From positions 62,001 through 126,000 of the forward strand of contig NZ_JAUSNR010000023.1 in assembly GCF_030656345.1 (NCBI RefSeq): a stretch of DNA of 64,000 bases, in the 5' to 3' direction. Under the pieces are notes generated by a model. The model did not search any database and was not told the DNA's origin. It saw only the letters and a program-made list of their open reading frames with translations. This DNA is from Pseudotabrizicola sp. (GTDB lineage Bacteria; Pseudomonadota; Alphaproteobacteria; Rhodobacterales; Rhodobacteraceae). Position numbers and translations under genes: made by a program. Below, piece by piece: positions 37,243 through 46,601 of the stretch (the first letter of the stretch is position 1; the number at the start of each line of letters is the position of its first letter).

Positions 37243-37280
37243 CGCAGTTAGCGCAACCATCGGCAGTTTAGCGCAACCAT
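37243..37280. promoter_or_regulatory. Two direct copies of GCAGTT(T)AGCGCAACCAT, 20-bp period
   Basis: The units end in identical GCGCAACCAT at 37251-37260 and 37271-37280, two helical turns apart. GTTAGCGC resembles LacI-type half sites such as those of CceR, a regulator of carbon flow in Rhodobacter, but neither copy is a full palindrome. Placement between pckA and chvI makes a shared operator possible. Confidence 0.4.
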
Positions 37281-37449
37281 TTCCGGTCCTTCTGTGGAAG
37301 TGAGGCAAATTAGCCATTCCTTGGCAATTATCTTGCCTGATGGGAACCGAAAGCCGGGTGATTCGCAGTTCCCTGTTGATTCCGTTAACGGTTCCAAGGA
37401 TCATGGTAAAAAAATAAACCTATCGGGCAGTCACAAGGAAACTCACACC

Positions 37450-38151
37450 ATGGCAAGGATCGCCCTTGTTGACGACGACAGGAATATCCTGACGTCGGTC
37501 GCAATGACACTGGAAGCCGAAGGGTTCGAGGTTGAAACCTATAACGACGGGCAGTCGGCCTATGATGCGTTCACGCGCAGAATGCCCGACATGGCGGTGC
37601 TTGACATCAAGATGCCGCGCATGGACGGGATGGATCTGCTGCAACGCATCCGTCAGAAGACCAGCATGCCGGTCATCTTCCTGACATCCAAGGATGACGA
37701 GATTGACGAAGTGCTCGGCCTGCGGATGGGAGCCGACGACTATGTGAAAAAGCCGTTCAGCCAGCGTCTGCTGGTCGAACGCATCCGTGCCCTGCTGCGC
37801 CGGCAGGATGCCATCGCCACCGGCGAGGTGGCGGTCACTGAAGAAACCAAGATCATGGACCGTGGCCATTTGCGGATGGACCCGCTGCGCCATTCCGTCA
37901 GCTGGAAGGGGCTTGATGTCTCGCTGACCGTGACCGAATTCATGCTGTTGCAGGCCCTTGCCCAGCGTCCCGGCTTTGTCAAATCGCGCGATCAGCTGAT
38001 GGACGTGGCCTATGACGATCAGGTCTATGTCGATGACCGCACCATCGACAGCCATATCAAGCGTCTGCGCAAGAAGATGCGCTCGGTGGACGATGAGTTT
38101 TCGGCCATCGAAACGCTGTATGGCATTGGCTATCGTTACAACGAAGCATGA
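37450..38151 (+). CDS. chvI: Response regulator ChvI (OmpR family)
   Basis: 233 residues. Receiver domain with acidic pocket DDD (8-10), phosphoacceptor Asp52 in [12 protein letters not shown], Thr/Ser switch FLTSKDDE and Lys in DDYVKKPFS; then an OmpR winged helix (about 130-230, [29 protein letters not shown]). With ChvG it controls envelope, acid and exopolysaccharide responses in alphaproteobacteria. Position next to chvG-hprK-rapZ-PTS is the canonical order, which supports ChvI over other OmpR members. chvG overlaps its stop by ATGA. The start codon follows an AAGGAA site. Confidence 0.95.
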   Translation: MARIALVDDDRNILTSVAMTLEAEGFEVETYNDGQSAYDAFTRRMPDMAVLDIKMPRMDGMDLLQRIRQKTSMPVIFLTSKDDEIDEVLGLRMGADDYVKKPFSQRLLVERIRALLRRQDAIATGEVAVTEETKIMDRGHLRMDPLRHSVSWKGLDVSLTVTEFMLLQALAQRPGFVKSRDQLMDVAYDDQVYVDDRTIDSHIKRLRKKMRSVDDEFSAIETLYGIGYRYNEA

Positions 38152-39851
38152 CCGCGATGCCCCAGGCCGGCCTCAGGGACGCGCAGACCCCCAAGGGCGG
38201 TGACGTCCTTTTGAGTGAGGATTGGGTCTCGCCTGAGGCTGCCGATCCGACCCTGCGCAAAAGCCGGGGCTGGCTGGGGCTGGTATCGCTGAACCGTTCG
38301 CCGCTGGCGCGCAAGATCATCATCTTCAACCTGATGGCGCTGCTGGTGCTGGTTGCGGGGGTGTTGTTCCTCAACCCGTTCCGCGACAGTCTGGTGGTGC
38401 AGCGCGAACAGGCCTTCGTGACCGAAGCACAGCTGGTGGCCGATGTGTTCGAAGCCCGCCTGCCTGCCGAAGGCGTGGTCGATATGGGCGCCGACAGCCG
38501 GTTTGCCCGGTCGATCGGCGATATCAGCCTCAGCTCCGGCACCTCGATCTTTGTGATCGACAAGGATGGCCGGGTGGTCGGCTCTGCCACCGGGGCGATC
38601 AAGGTTCCGGTCAACGGGCAAAAGCAATCGACCCTGATCACCGACTTTCTGAATGGCGTCTGGGAAAACGCGTCCAATCTGGTGTCCTCGGGTGGCGGGC
38701 GCGGGGCCGCGATCAACCCCGAAAGTCTGGCGCGCGCCCTGTTTGAACGGGCGATGGCCGGGCAGACGGCGGTGAACCTTGGCACCGGGGCGCAGGGTGG
38801 GGCGCTGTTTTCGGTGGTCAGCCCGGTGGAGCGCGCGGGTGAGGTGCTGGCCGTCGTCGCCCTGATCAGCGCCGAGGGCGAGATTGACGCGCTGGTGCGC
38901 AACGAACGCGAACAGATATTGCAGATGTTTCTGGTGGCGCTGCTGGTGTCCATCGGCCTTAGCCTGGTGCTGGCCTCTACCATCGCCAACCCGCTGTCGG
39001 ATCTGGCGGCAGCGGCAGAGCTGGGCCATGACCGTGATGCGCGCAAGATGCAGCCGGGGCGCATCCGTATCCCCGATCTTGCCGGTCGCCCCGATGAAAT
39101 CGGGCGGCTGTCGGTCGCCCTGCGCGGCATGGTGGCGGCGCTTTACGACCGCATCGACGCCAATGAACAATTCGCCGCCGATGTGGCGCATGAAATCAAG
39201 AACCCGCTGGCCAGCCTGCGGTCTGCCGTGGCCTCGCTGCATATGGCCAAGCGCGATGATCACCGCACCCGCCTGCTGGAGGTGATCGACCATGACGTGC
39301 GCCGGCTTGATCGTCTGGTCAGCGACATTTCCAACGCCTCGCGGCTCGACAGCGAATTGGTCAAGGAAGAGGAAGAGACTTTCAACCTGACCAAGACCCT
39401 GACCAATCTGTGCGAATATCTGGGCCAGCAGGCCGGTGAAAAGGGTGTCGAGCTGATCACCGATTTCCCCGCCGACCCGATCCTGATTTCCGGGCTGGAG
39501 GCGCGTCTGGCGCAGGTGTTTGTCAACCTGATCACCAATGCGGTGTCCTTCTGCGACGAAGGCGATGCCGTGCGGGTCTGGACCCGCAAGCGCGACAACC
39601 GCGTGCTGGTCGTGGTCGAAGACACCGGCCCCGGCATCCCCGAACAGGCGCTGACCAAGGTGTTCAAGCGGTTCTATTCCGAACGCCCGCAAGGCCAGTT
39701 CGGCAACAACTCCGGGCTTGGCCTGTCGATCTCGAAACAGATCGTCGAGGCACATGGCGGCGTGATCTGGGCCGAAAACATCCGCCCCACCAATGCCGAT
39801 GCCACATCCGACCCGCTGGGCGCACGCTTCATCGTCGGCCTGCCGGTCTGA
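38148..39851 (+). CDS. chvG: Sensor histidine kinase ChvG
   Basis: 567 residues. A cytoplasmic N-terminus precedes a membrane helix (about 56-76), a periplasmic sensor region to about residue 255, a second helix ([18 protein letters not shown]) and HAMP. HisKA carries the phosphorylated His near residue 348 in [16 protein letters not shown]; the ATPase domain shows NLITNAVSF (N box), [14 protein letters not shown] (G1) and [16 protein letters not shown] (G2). It autophosphorylates and activates ChvI. The periplasmic domain in homologues is inhibited by ExoR; no exoR is in the window. hprK follows after 24 bases. Confidence 0.95.
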   Translation: MTAMPQAGLRDAQTPKGGDVLLSEDWVSPEAADPTLRKSRGWLGLVSLNRSPLARKIIIFNLMALLVLVAGVLFLNPFRDSLVVQREQAFVTEAQLVADVFEARLPAEGVVDMGADSRFARSIGDISLSSGTSIFVIDKDGRVVGSATGAIKVPVNGQKQSTLITDFLNGVWENASNLVSSGGGRGAAINPESLARALFERAMAGQTAVNLGTGAQGGALFSVVSPVERAGEVLAVVALISAEGEIDALVRNEREQILQMFLVALLVSIGLSLVLASTIANPLSDLAAAAELGHDRDARKMQPGRIRIPDLAGRPDEIGRLSVALRGMVAALYDRIDANEQFAADVAHEIKNPLASLRSAVASLHMAKRDDHRTRLLEVIDHDVRRLDRLVSDISNASRLDSELVKEEEETFNLTKTLTNLCEYLGQQAGEKGVELITDFPADPILISGLEARLAQVFVNLITNAVSFCDEGDAVRVWTRKRDNRVLVVVEDTGPGIPEQALTKVFKRFYSERPQGQFGNNSGLGLSISKQIVEAHGGVIWAENIRPTNADATSDPLGARFIVGLPV

Positions 39852-39875
39852 GGCCGGGGGCAGGTCGGGGCGCGC

Positions 39876-40298
39876 ATGACCGAAGCACTGACCCTCCACG
39901 CCACCACCGTCGCCTTTGAGGATCGCGCCATCCTGCTGACCGGCGCGTCGGGCAGCGGGAAATCTTCACTGGCGCTGCAGCTTATGGCGATTGGTGCCAC
40001 TTTGGTCGCCGATGACCAGACCGTGCTGACCCTGCACGGCAGCCGGATCATCGCCACCTGCCCCGCCGCCATTGCCGGGATGATTGAGGCGCGCGGCGTC
40101 GGCCTTTTGAATGCCCCGCATCTGGCGCAGGCCAGCGTGGCAATGGTGGTCGATCTGGACCGCGCCCAGACCGACCGTCTGCCGGTGCATAAGGATATCA
40201 CCATATTGCGACAGCGGCTTTCCCTTGTACTTGGCAGCAAATCGGCCCATTTTCCTTCTTCACTCAAGCACTATGTTCTGTTTGGGCGACGGGATTAG
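39876..40298 (+). CDS. hprK: HPr kinase/phosphorylase, short alphaproteobacterial form
   Basis: 140 residues, only the C-terminal kinase domain of the Gram-positive enzyme. P-loop GASGSGKSS (residues 23-31) and the [10 protein letters not shown] signature (about 70-80) are present; the N-terminal regulatory domain is absent, as is normal here. It phosphorylates a Ser of HPr using ATP and so links energy state to PTS regulation. HPr encoded four genes downstream keeps Ser46. Its end overlaps an alternative in-frame rapZ start at 40273. Confidence 0.93.
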   Translation: MTEALTLHATTVAFEDRAILLTGASGSGKSSLALQLMAIGATLVADDQTVLTLHGSRIIATCPAAIAGMIEARGVGLLNAPHLAQASVAMVVDLDRAQTDRLPVHKDITILRQRLSLVLGSKSAHFPSSLKHYVLFGRRD

Positions 40299-40311
40299 CA
40301 GGCTGGAAAAC

Positions 40312-41247
40312 GTGGCAGACACCGCTCATCTTCACGCACCGGACCATCAGGTGGTTCTGGTGACGGGCCCGTCCGGGGCCGGCAGATCCACCGCCGTCAA
40401 CGCGCTGGAGGATCTGGGGTATGAGGTGATCGACAACCTGCCGCTGTCGCTTGTTCCCCGGCTGATCGACGGGCCGCCGACCGCGCAGCCGCTGGCGCTT
40501 GGCCTTGATGTCCGCAACCGCGATTTTGCCGCCTCCAGCCTGATCGAGCTGATCGACCGGCTGACCCGCGATCCGCGGGTGCAACTGACCGTGCTCTACC
40601 TCGATTGCCAGCCTGCCGTGCTGGTGCAGCGCTACAGCGAAACCCGCCGCCGCCACCCGCTTGCCCCCAGCGACAGCCCCGAAGCCGGGATCGAGCGTGA
40701 GATTGACCTGCTTGCCCCGATCCGCGCCCGCGCCGACCACCTGATCGACACCACCGAACTGACCGTGCACGGCCTCAAGGCCGAAGTCGCGCGCTGGTTT
40801 GCGCAAGGGCAGGGGCCCAGCCTGTCGGTCTCGGTGCAAAGTTTCAGCTACAAACGCGGCGTGCCGCGCGGTGTCGATCTGGTTTTTGACTGCCGTTTTC
40901 TGCGCAATCCGCATTGGGAACCGGCCCTGCGCAGCCTCGATGGCCGCGATTCGCCAGTGGTGGACCACATCAGCGCCGACCCCCGCTTCCCGGAATTCAC
41001 CCACAAGGTGAGCGATCTGATCAGCTTTCTCCTTCCGGCCCATCTGGAGGAAGGACGATCACATGTCAGCATTGCGTTCGGGTGTACCGGGGGGCAACAC
41101 AGGTCCGTTGCCGTAGCGGAAATGATGGCTGACACCCTTGCACAGTCTGGCTGGGCAGTGTCAAAACGACATCGGGAACTGGAACGGCGCAACGGCGTTG
41201 ATCCACTTGCCACTGGCCCGCAGGCAACAAAGGTGGACGGCGTGTGA
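40312..41247 (+). CDS. rapZ: RNase adapter protein RapZ (YvcJ family nucleotide-binding protein)
   Basis: 311 residues from a GTG with an AGGCTGGAAAA site. Walker A is [10 protein letters not shown] (about 18-27) with Arg where most ATPases have Lys. Conserved [19 protein letters not shown] follows, and the C-terminal RNA-binding half has [27 protein letters not shown] and [17 protein letters not shown]. In enterobacteria RapZ controls GlmZ/GlmS decay; in alphaproteobacteria the role is less clear, and the gene is always beside hprK and PTS components. An in-frame ATG at 40273 would add 13 residues. Its stop overlaps the EIIA start. Confidence 0.92.
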   Translation: MADTAHLHAPDHQVVLVTGPSGAGRSTAVNALEDLGYEVIDNLPLSLVPRLIDGPPTAQPLALGLDVRNRDFAASSLIELIDRLTRDPRVQLTVLYLDCQPAVLVQRYSETRRRHPLAPSDSPEAGIEREIDLLAPIRARADHLIDTTELTVHGLKAEVARWFAQGQGPSLSVSVQSFSYKRGVPRGVDLVFDCRFLRNPHWEPALRSLDGRDSPVVDHISADPRFPEFTHKVSDLISFLLPAHLEEGRSHVSIAFGCTGGQHRSVAVAEMMADTLAQSGWAVSKRHRELERRNGVDPLATGPQATKVDGV

Positions 41248-41639
41248 TCGGAATCGTGATCGTGGCACATGGCGGCCTTGCGCGCGAATACCTCGCCGCG
41301 GTCGAGCATGTCGTGGGCCCGCAATCCGGCATGCGCGCCATCTCTATCGAGGATGATCACGACCGCGCCGGCAAACAGGCCGAGATCTGCGGCGCGGCCG
41401 ATGCGGTCGATCTGGGGGCAGGGGTGGTGGTGGTCACCGATATGTTCGGCGGCTCGCCCTCCAACCTGTCGCTGATGGCCTGCTGCGGCCCCGACCGCCG
41501 GATCATCTACGGCGCAAACCTGCCGATGCTGATCAAGCTGGCCAAAACCCGCGATGTCCCGGTCGCCGAGGCGGTGGCCGCCGCTCTGGATGCCGGCCGC
41601 AAATACATCAACAGCCTTGATTTGGGCGGAGGGGCCTGA
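41244..41639 (+). CDS. PTS EIIA domain protein, mannose family (regulatory)
   Basis: 131 residues, GTG start overlapping the rapZ stop. Phosphoacceptor His9 lies in [33 protein letters not shown] is the second family motif. It accepts phosphate from HPr but no EIIB/EIIC sugar permease is encoded here, so it is thought to be a regulatory output, for example signalling to ChvG/ChvI or transcription factors. Stand-alone EIIA(Man)-like proteins in this setting are typical of alphaproteobacteria. HPr begins 2 bases after its stop. Confidence 0.93.
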   Translation: MIGIVIVAHGGLAREYLAAVEHVVGPQSGMRAISIEDDHDRAGKQAEICGAADAVDLGAGVVVVTDMFGGSPSNLSLMACCGPDRRIIYGANLPMLIKLAKTRDVPVAEAVAAALDAGRKYINSLDLGGGA

Positions 41640-41641
41640 AA

Positions 41642-41911
41642 TTGGCGGATAAAACCCTGCATATCGTCAATGAAAAGGGTCTGCACGCCCGCGCCAGCGC
41701 CCGCTTTGTCGAGGTGGTCGAAGCGCATGACGCACAGGCACAGGTGTCCAAGGACGGGATGACCGTGTCGGGCGATTCGATCATGGGGCTTTTGATGTTG
41801 GCAGCCTCTCGCGGAACCTCTATTGAAGTACGAACCACAGGGGCCGACGCGGACCCATTGGCAGAGGCACTTTGCGCGCTGGTGGCCAACCGTTTCGGAG
41901 AAGATTACTGA
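41642..41911 (+). CDS. ptsH: Phosphocarrier protein HPr
   Basis: 89 residues. His15 in EKGLHARASARFVE accepts phosphate from EI; Ser46 in SGDSIMGLLML is the HPr-kinase target, so both control sites are kept. The only sensible start is a TTG, preceded by GGCGGAGGGG, implying restrained translation or coupling to the EIIA gene ending 2 bases before. EI (ptsP-type) is not in the window. It completes the hprK-rapZ-EIIA-HPr group. Confidence 0.95.
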   Translation: MADKTLHIVNEKGLHARASARFVEVVEAHDAQAQVSKDGMTVSGDSIMGLLMLAASRGTSIEVRTTGADADPLAEALCALVANRFGEDY

Positions 41912-41943
41912 GCCACAAGGTGGTGCAGAAAGGCCGACGGATC

Positions 41944-42825
41944 GTGACCGAACATCCGCAGATCGACACCCATATCCGCAACGGGGCCCGCAGCGGGCCG
42001 CCTGACCGGCCCTATGACATGCGCCGACTGTCCTATGCCGGCAGCTTTTCCAACCCGGTCAAGGCCGGGTCCATCCGGGCCATCGAATGGCTGACCGCCA
42101 AGATCACCCTGCTGCGCCTGATCCGCGAATTTGAACGCGCCGGAGCCCCCTTCGGCTCGCCGTTCTGGCCCAAGGCCCTGCGCCATATGGGCATCCGCAT
42201 CGACACCCCGCCGGAAGAGGTGGCGCATATTCCGCCCACCGGCCCGGTTGTGGTGGTGTCAAACCACCCGCATGGTCTGGTCGATGGCATGATCCTGGCC
42301 GAAATCGTCAACCGGGTGCGGTCTGACTTCAAGATCTTGACCCGCTCCCTGCTGACCGGCATACCGGAAGTTGAGCAGTTCATGATCCCGGTCCCTTTCC
42401 CGCATGAAGAAAACGCGCGCGAGGCGGGGCTGGTCATGCGCAATGAAACGATGGACCATCTGCGGCGCGGCGGTGTGATCATCCTGTTCCCCGCCGGCAA
42501 GGTCGCGATGTCCGAAGGGTTCTTCGGCCCGGCGGTTGAATCGGAATGGAATGTGTTTACCCACAAGATGATCCAGCGGTCGGGGGCCACCATCGTGCCG
42601 GTGCATTTCACCGGCCAGAACAGCCGGTTGTTCCTGATCGCCAACAAACTGTCTGACACCCTGCGTCAGGGCCTGTTGCTTTATGAAATCAAGCGCGCAC
42701 TGTTCAAACCACAGCGCCCCTTCATCGGGGCCGCGATTCCGGCGTCAGAGCTGGAAAAATGGGAAGGCAACCCGCGTGGTTTTCTGGCATGGCTGCGCCA
42801 GCACACGCTCGATCTGGGGCGATAG
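41944..42825 (+). CDS. Lysophospholipid acyltransferase family protein (PlsC/OlsA-like)
   Basis: About 293 residues. The acyltransferase motif is VVVSNHPHGLVDGMILAEIV, a variant of NHX4D, followed by RGGVIILFPAGKVAMSEG (the FPEG-equivalent block) and GATIVPVHFTGQNSRLF. It probably acylates a lysolipid (phosphatidic acid, ornithine lipid or similar) at the inner membrane. I start at a GTG with an AAAGG site; GTG codons at 41920/41923 and ATG at 42018 are alternatives. It follows HPr by 32 bases but is functionally unrelated as far as known. A hairpin with T-run follows the stop. Confidence 0.84.
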   Translation: MTEHPQIDTHIRNGARSGPPDRPYDMRRLSYAGSFSNPVKAGSIRAIEWLTAKITLLRLIREFERAGAPFGSPFWPKALRHMGIRIDTPPEEVAHIPPTGPVVVVSNHPHGLVDGMILAEIVNRVRSDFKILTRSLLTGIPEVEQFMIPVPFPHEENAREAGLVMRNETMDHLRRGGVIILFPAGKVAMSEGFFGPAVESEWNVFTHKMIQRSGATIVPVHFTGQNSRLFLIANKLSDTLRQGLLLYEIKRALFKPQRPFIGAAIPASELEKWEGNPRGFLAWLRQHTLDLGR

Positions 42826-42830
42826 CGGGC

Positions 42831-42854
42831 GCGCAGAAAATGCGCCGGATTTTT
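42831..42854 (+). terminator. Intrinsic terminator of the acyltransferase gene
   Basis: GCGCA-GAAAA-TGCGC stem-loop followed by CGGATTTTT, 5 bases after the stop codon. An A/T-rich palindrome (GATTTTT with AAAAATC) adjoins and may serve the convergent gene. Confidence 0.6.
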
Positions 42855-42882
42855 CGCAGAAAAATCGCGGCGTAAATCCCTG

Positions 42883-43758
42883 TCAGCGCGTCGGCACCGG
42901 CACCTCGCCGCGATAGTCGTAAAAGCCGCGCTGGGTCTTGCGGCCCAGCCAGCCGGCCTCGACATATTTGGTAAGCAGCGGGCAAGGCCGGTATTTGGTA
43001 TCGGCCAACCCGTCATGCAGCACGTTCATGATGGCAAGGCAGGTGTCCAGCCCGATGAAATCCGCCAGCTCCAGTGGCCCCATCGGATGATTGGCCCCCA
43101 GCTTGAGCGACTCGTCGATCGATTTGACCGAACCCACCCCTTCATACAGCGTATAGACCGCTTCGTTGATCATCGGCATCAGAATGCGGTTGACGATGAA
43201 GGCCGGGAAATCCTCGGCGCTGGCCGCCGTCTTGCCCAGCTTGCGCACCACCGCATGCATTGCATCCCATGTCTCCTGATCGGTGGCGATGCCCCGGATC
43301 AGTTCCACCAGCTGCATCACCGGCACCGGGTTCATGAAGTGGAAACCCATGAACTTTTCCGGCCGGTCGGTGCGGCTGGCCAGCCGGGTGATCGAGATCG
43401 ACGACGTGTTCGAGGTCAGAATCGTATGCGGTTTCAGATGCGGCAGCAGGTCTTCAAAGATTGCCTGCTTCACCGTCTCGCGCTCGGTCGCGGCTTCGAT
43501 GATCAGATCACAGGGGCCGACCTCGGCCAGCACCAGTGTGGTCTTGATCCGCGCCATGGCAGCGGCCTTGTCCTCGGCGCTGACCTTGCCGCGCGCGACC
43601 TGCCGTTCGATATTGCGGTCGATGATCGAAATGGCATTGCTCAACGCCGCTTCGTTCACATCGGTCAGGATCACATCATAACCGGCCAGCGCAAAGACAT
43701 GCGCAATGCCATTGCCCATCTGCCCGGCCCCGACCACGCCCACGCTTGCTATGTCCAT
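42883..43758 (-). CDS. hbd: 3-Hydroxybutyryl-CoA dehydrogenase
   Basis: 291 residues. Rossmann motif VGVVGAGQMGNGIAHVFA (residues 6-23), catalytic His/Glu region FHFMNPVPVMQLVELIRG, and C-terminal domain NHPMGPLELADFIGLDTCL. It interconverts acetoacetyl-CoA and 3-hydroxybutyryl-CoA with NAD(P). With ETF and Mcd it fits short-chain acyl-CoA metabolism and the ethylmalonyl-CoA pathway. In related bacteria it usually follows etfB-etfA directly; here a DUF6473 gene on the other strand intervenes. The start MDIASVG gives the standard N-terminus. Confidence 0.95.
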   Translation of the reverse strand: MDIASVGVVGAGQMGNGIAHVFALAGYDVILTDVNEAALSNAISIIDRNIERQVARGKVSAEDKAAAMARIKTTLVLAEVGPCDLIIEAATERETVKQAIFEDLLPHLKPHTILTSNTSSISITRLASRTDRPEKFMGFHFMNPVPVMQLVELIRGIATDQETWDAMHAVVRKLGKTAASAEDFPAFIVNRILMPMINEAVYTLYEGVGSVKSIDESLKLGANHPMGPLELADFIGLDTCLAIMNVLHDGLADTKYRPCPLLTKYVEAGWLGRKTQRGFYDYRGEVPVPTR

Positions 43759-43918
43759 GCCCGTTGTCCTTCTTTGCTCTTGGCGCAACCTTATGCGCGG
43801 GGCTCCGACGGGGCAAGGGCGCTGCATTGCGGCGCAATTGCCTCAAAAGCCGGATTTAGCGCTTTGGTAACGGGAATCGGCAAGGCTGGCCACGGGTGAC
43901 TAAACTGTGGTGGGTGTG

Positions 43919-44746
43919 ATGACATTTGAATATCCGGGCGACGGGTCGCTCGACTATTACCCATGCCGATATGGCATGTCGCGTGTTGCGTTCCGCGGGC
44001 CGCGCCGCGATCTGGACCGTCCCTTTGTCGTCATGCTGGGCGGCACCGAAACCTATGGCAAATTCGTGCCGGAACCCTATCCGGCACTGGTCGAGGCGGC
44101 CACCGGGTTGCGGGTGGTCAATCTGGGTGTCGTCAACGCCGGGCTTGACCTTTATCTCAAAGACCCGTCGGTGCTCGACATCGCGGCGCGTGCCCGGCTG
44201 GCCGTGGTGCAGGTCGTCGGGGCGCAGAACCTCAGCAACCGCTTCTACACCGTGCATGCCCGCCGCAATGACCGCTTTCTCTCCGCCTCGCCGGTGCTGC
44301 GCAACATGTACCGCGAGGTGGATTTTACCGAATTCAGTTTCACCCGTCACATGCTGCACGCGCTGCAGGCCCTGTCCGCCGACCGGTTCGAGGTGGTGGC
44401 CGAAGAGCTGCGCACCGCCTGGGTGGCACGGATGAAAACGCTGCTGTCCTCGCTGCCCTGTCCGACGGTCCTGCTGTGGATCGCCAGTGCCCCGCCACCG
44501 ATGCCGGGGCGGCGGTCTGATCTGTCCAGCGATCCGTTGCTGGTCGATGCCGAAATGGTGGCCGCCCTGCGCGCCCGTGTCACCTGTTACGCCGAGATTG
44601 TGGCTTCGCCCGACGCCCGGGCCTATGGCACCACTGGCATGGCGTTCTCGGCGCTGGATCATCCGGCGGCGCTGTCGCTGCCCGGGCCGGCGGTCCACCG
44701 CCAGATCGCCGATCAACTGGGGCCAGAGCTTGTGCGCCTGCTGTAA
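43919..44746 (+). CDS. DUF6473 family protein
   Basis: 275 residues, soluble. The opening FEYPGDGSLDYYPCRYGMSRVAFRGP region, LGGTETYGKFV and the C-terminal PGPAVHRQIADQL match, from memory, the DUF6473 family of Rhodobacteraceae. A Gly-Gly-Thr-Glu turn and an alternating alpha/beta pattern suggest a GDSL/SGNH-like or Rossmann-type fold, but I see no convincing catalytic triad. An in-frame GTG lies 12 bases upstream. It is convergent with etfA and divergent from hbd, inserted in the normally contiguous etf-hbd block. Function is unknown. Confidence 0.75.
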   Translation: MTFEYPGDGSLDYYPCRYGMSRVAFRGPRRDLDRPFVVMLGGTETYGKFVPEPYPALVEAATGLRVVNLGVVNAGLDLYLKDPSVLDIAARARLAVVQVVGAQNLSNRFYTVHARRNDRFLSASPVLRNMYREVDFTEFSFTRHMLHALQALSADRFEVVAEELRTAWVARMKTLLSSLPCPTVLLWIASAPPPMPGRRSDLSSDPLLVDAEMVAALRARVTCYAEIVASPDARAYGTTGMAFSALDHPAALSLPGPAVHRQIADQLGPELVRLL

Positions 44747-44753
44747 ATGCAAA

Positions 44754-44776
44754 CGGGCACCCGCATGGGATGCCCG
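44754..44776 (-). terminator. Hairpin between DUF6473 gene and etfA
   Basis: CGGGCA-CCC-GCAT-GGG-A-TGCCCG, about nine paired bases with one bulge, in the 54-base convergent gap. On the minus strand it is followed by TTTGCATTT, consistent with an etfA terminator. Confidence 0.45.
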
Positions 44777-44800
44777 CCGCAAAGACGCGCTGTCAAAGCC

Positions 44801-45724
44801 TTACAGCTTTTCCGTCAGCTCCGGCAGAATCGTGAACAAGTCCCCAACCAGCCCGTAATCGGCGACCTGGAAAATCGGGGCCTCTTCATCCTTGTTGATG
44901 GCAACAATCACCTTGCTGTCCTTCATGCCCGCAAGGTGCTGAATTGCCCCGGAAATCCCGACGGCCACATAGAGCTTGGGGGCCACGACCTTGCCGGTCT
45001 GCCCGACCTGCCAGTCGTTTGGCGCATAGCCCGAGTCGACCGCCGCCCGGCTTGCGCCAACCGCAGCGCCCAGCTTGTCGGCCAAGCCCTCGATCAGGCG
45101 GAAGTTCTCCTCCGACCCCAGACCACGCCCGCCTGATACGACAATTCCCGCGCTGGTCAGCTCGGGCCGGTCGGATGAGGCCACCTTGTCCTCCACCCAG
45201 GACGACAGCGCCTCGACCGGGCCGCTCACCGGCTCCACCGGGGCCGATCCGCCCATGCCCACGCCGGTAAAGCCCGCCGTCCGGATGGTCATCACCTTGG
45301 TCGCATCCGACGATTTCACCGTTTGGATCGCGTTCCCGGCATAGATCGGGCGCTCGAACGTGTCGGCATCCACCACGGCGGTCACATCCGACAGCACCAT
45401 CACATCCAGCAGCGCCGCAACGCGTGGCATCACGTTCTTGCAAAACGCGGTCGAGGCACCGGCAATATGGGAATAGTCTCCCGCCAAAGACACGATCAGC
45501 GCCGCGGTCGATTCCGCGAGGCCGTGGCAATAGGCGTGGTCGCCGGCGAACAGCACCTTCGCCACGCCCTCCAGCTTGGCTGCCTCGGCGGCAGCGGCGT
45601 CGCCGCCCTGGCCCGCCACCAGCACATGCACATCGCCCAGCGATGTCACGGCCGCAACCGTCTTGGCAACCGCATCGGTGGCAAGTTGCCCGTCATTCAC
45701 ATCGGCCAGAAGCAGAACAGCCAT
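44801..45724 (-). CDS. etfA: Electron transfer flavoprotein alpha subunit
   Basis: 307 residues. The C-terminal FAD domain carries SGGRGLGSEENFRLIEGLAD, GASRAAVDSGY, QVGQTGKVVAPKLYVAVGISGAIQH, the full ETF-alpha signature. With EtfB it collects electrons from acyl-CoA dehydrogenases, such as the Mcd encoded at 32.7 kb, and passes them to ETF-ubiquinone oxidoreductase. It begins inside the etfB stop (TGATG overlap), so expression is coupled one to one. Length is normal. Confidence 0.97.
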   Translation of the reverse strand: MAVLLLADVNDGQLATDAVAKTVAAVTSLGDVHVLVAGQGGDAAAAEAAKLEGVAKVLFAGDHAYCHGLAESTAALIVSLAGDYSHIAGASTAFCKNVMPRVAALLDVMVLSDVTAVVDADTFERPIYAGNAIQTVKSSDATKVMTIRTAGFTGVGMGGSAPVEPVSGPVEALSSWVEDKVASSDRPELTSAGIVVSGGRGLGSEENFRLIEGLADKLGAAVGASRAAVDSGYAPNDWQVGQTGKVVAPKLYVAVGISGAIQHLAGMKDSKVIVAINKDEEAPIFQVADYGLVGDLFTILPELTEKL

Positions 45725-46485
45725 CAGATCACCCCCGCTTCGTCTTTGAGTTTCGCAATCAGCTGGTCGACCGAGCCCACCTTGATCCCGGCTTTGCGGC
45801 CCGCAGGCTCAACCGTTTTCACCACCGACAGGCGCGGCGTGACATCCACGCCGTAGTCGGCAGGGGTCTTGGCGGCCAGAGGCTTGGCCTTGGCCTTCAT
45901 GATATTGGGCAGCGATGCATAGCGCGGCTCGTTCAGGCGCAGGTCGGCAGTGACAATCGTCGGCAGCTTCACCGAAATCGTCTGCAACCCGCCGTCCACT
46001 TCGCGCGTCACTTTTGCCGTGTCGCCCTCGATCACCAGCTCGCTGGCGAAGGTCGCCTGCGACCAGCCCAGCAGGGCCGACAGCATCTGCCCGGTGGCAT
46101 TCATGTCATTGTCGATGGCCTGCTTGCCACAGATCACCAGCCCCGGCGCCTCTTCGCGCACCACGGCCGCCAGCAGCTTGGCCACGGCCAGCGGCTCGAT
46201 GTCGGTCTGCACAGTGTCGGTCGCCTCGATCAGGATGGCGCGGTCGGCCCCCATTGCAAGCGCGGTGCGCAGCGTTTCCTGAGATTGCTTGACCCCGATC
46301 GACACCACGACAACCTCGGTCGCGACGCCCTTTTCCTTCAGCCGGATCGCCTCTTCAACGGCAATCTCGTCGAACGGATTCATCGACATCTTCACATTGG
46401 CCAGATCGACACCGCTACCGTCCGCTTTCACGCGCACTTTCACGTTGTAGTCGATCACACGTTTGACAGGCACCAGCACCTTCAT
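45724..46485 (-). CDS. etfB: Electron transfer flavoprotein beta subunit
   Basis: 253 residues. It begins [20 protein letters not shown] and contains the ETF-beta signature [23 protein letters not shown] plus [22 protein letters not shown], the AMP-binding region. The recognition loop ([17 protein letters not shown]) near residue 195 contacts dehydrogenase partners. Promoter is probably in the 116-base gap before the pduO gene, which lies upstream on the same strand. Confidence 0.97.
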   Translation of the reverse strand: MKVLVPVKRVIDYNVKVRVKADGSGVDLANVKMSMNPFDEIAVEEAIRLKEKGVATEVVVVSIGVKQSQETLRTALAMGADRAILIEATDTVQTDIEPLAVAKLLAAVVREEAPGLVICGKQAIDNDMNATGQMLSALLGWSQATFASELVIEGDTAKVTREVDGGLQTISVKLPTIVTADLRLNEPRYASLPNIMKAKAKPLAAKTPADYGVDVTPRLSVVKTVEPAGRKAGIKVGSVDQLIAKLKDEAGVI

Positions 46486-46601
46486 CGACGCAAATCTCCT
46501 ATAGGTTCAAGCTCTCTGCATGGGTAACTAGCGGGTCTTCACCGCCCATAACAGTGCAAAATCGACGCGAGGCACGCCCGGAACGCCACGTTGCCCCGTG
46601 A

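Larger units (their letters stand above)
37090..37449. promoter_or_regulatory. 360-base divergent pckA-chvI control region
   Basis: The only gene-free stretch above 300 bases. It holds an 8-bp dyad 54-78 bases before pckA, a TTCGG-T-CCGAA dyad at 37130-37140, a tandem direct repeat with GCGCAACCAT (37243-37280), CCGTTAACGG at 37382-37391 near chvI, and the chvI ribosome site AAGGAA. No open reading frame or RNA gene is evident. Confidence 0.6.
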
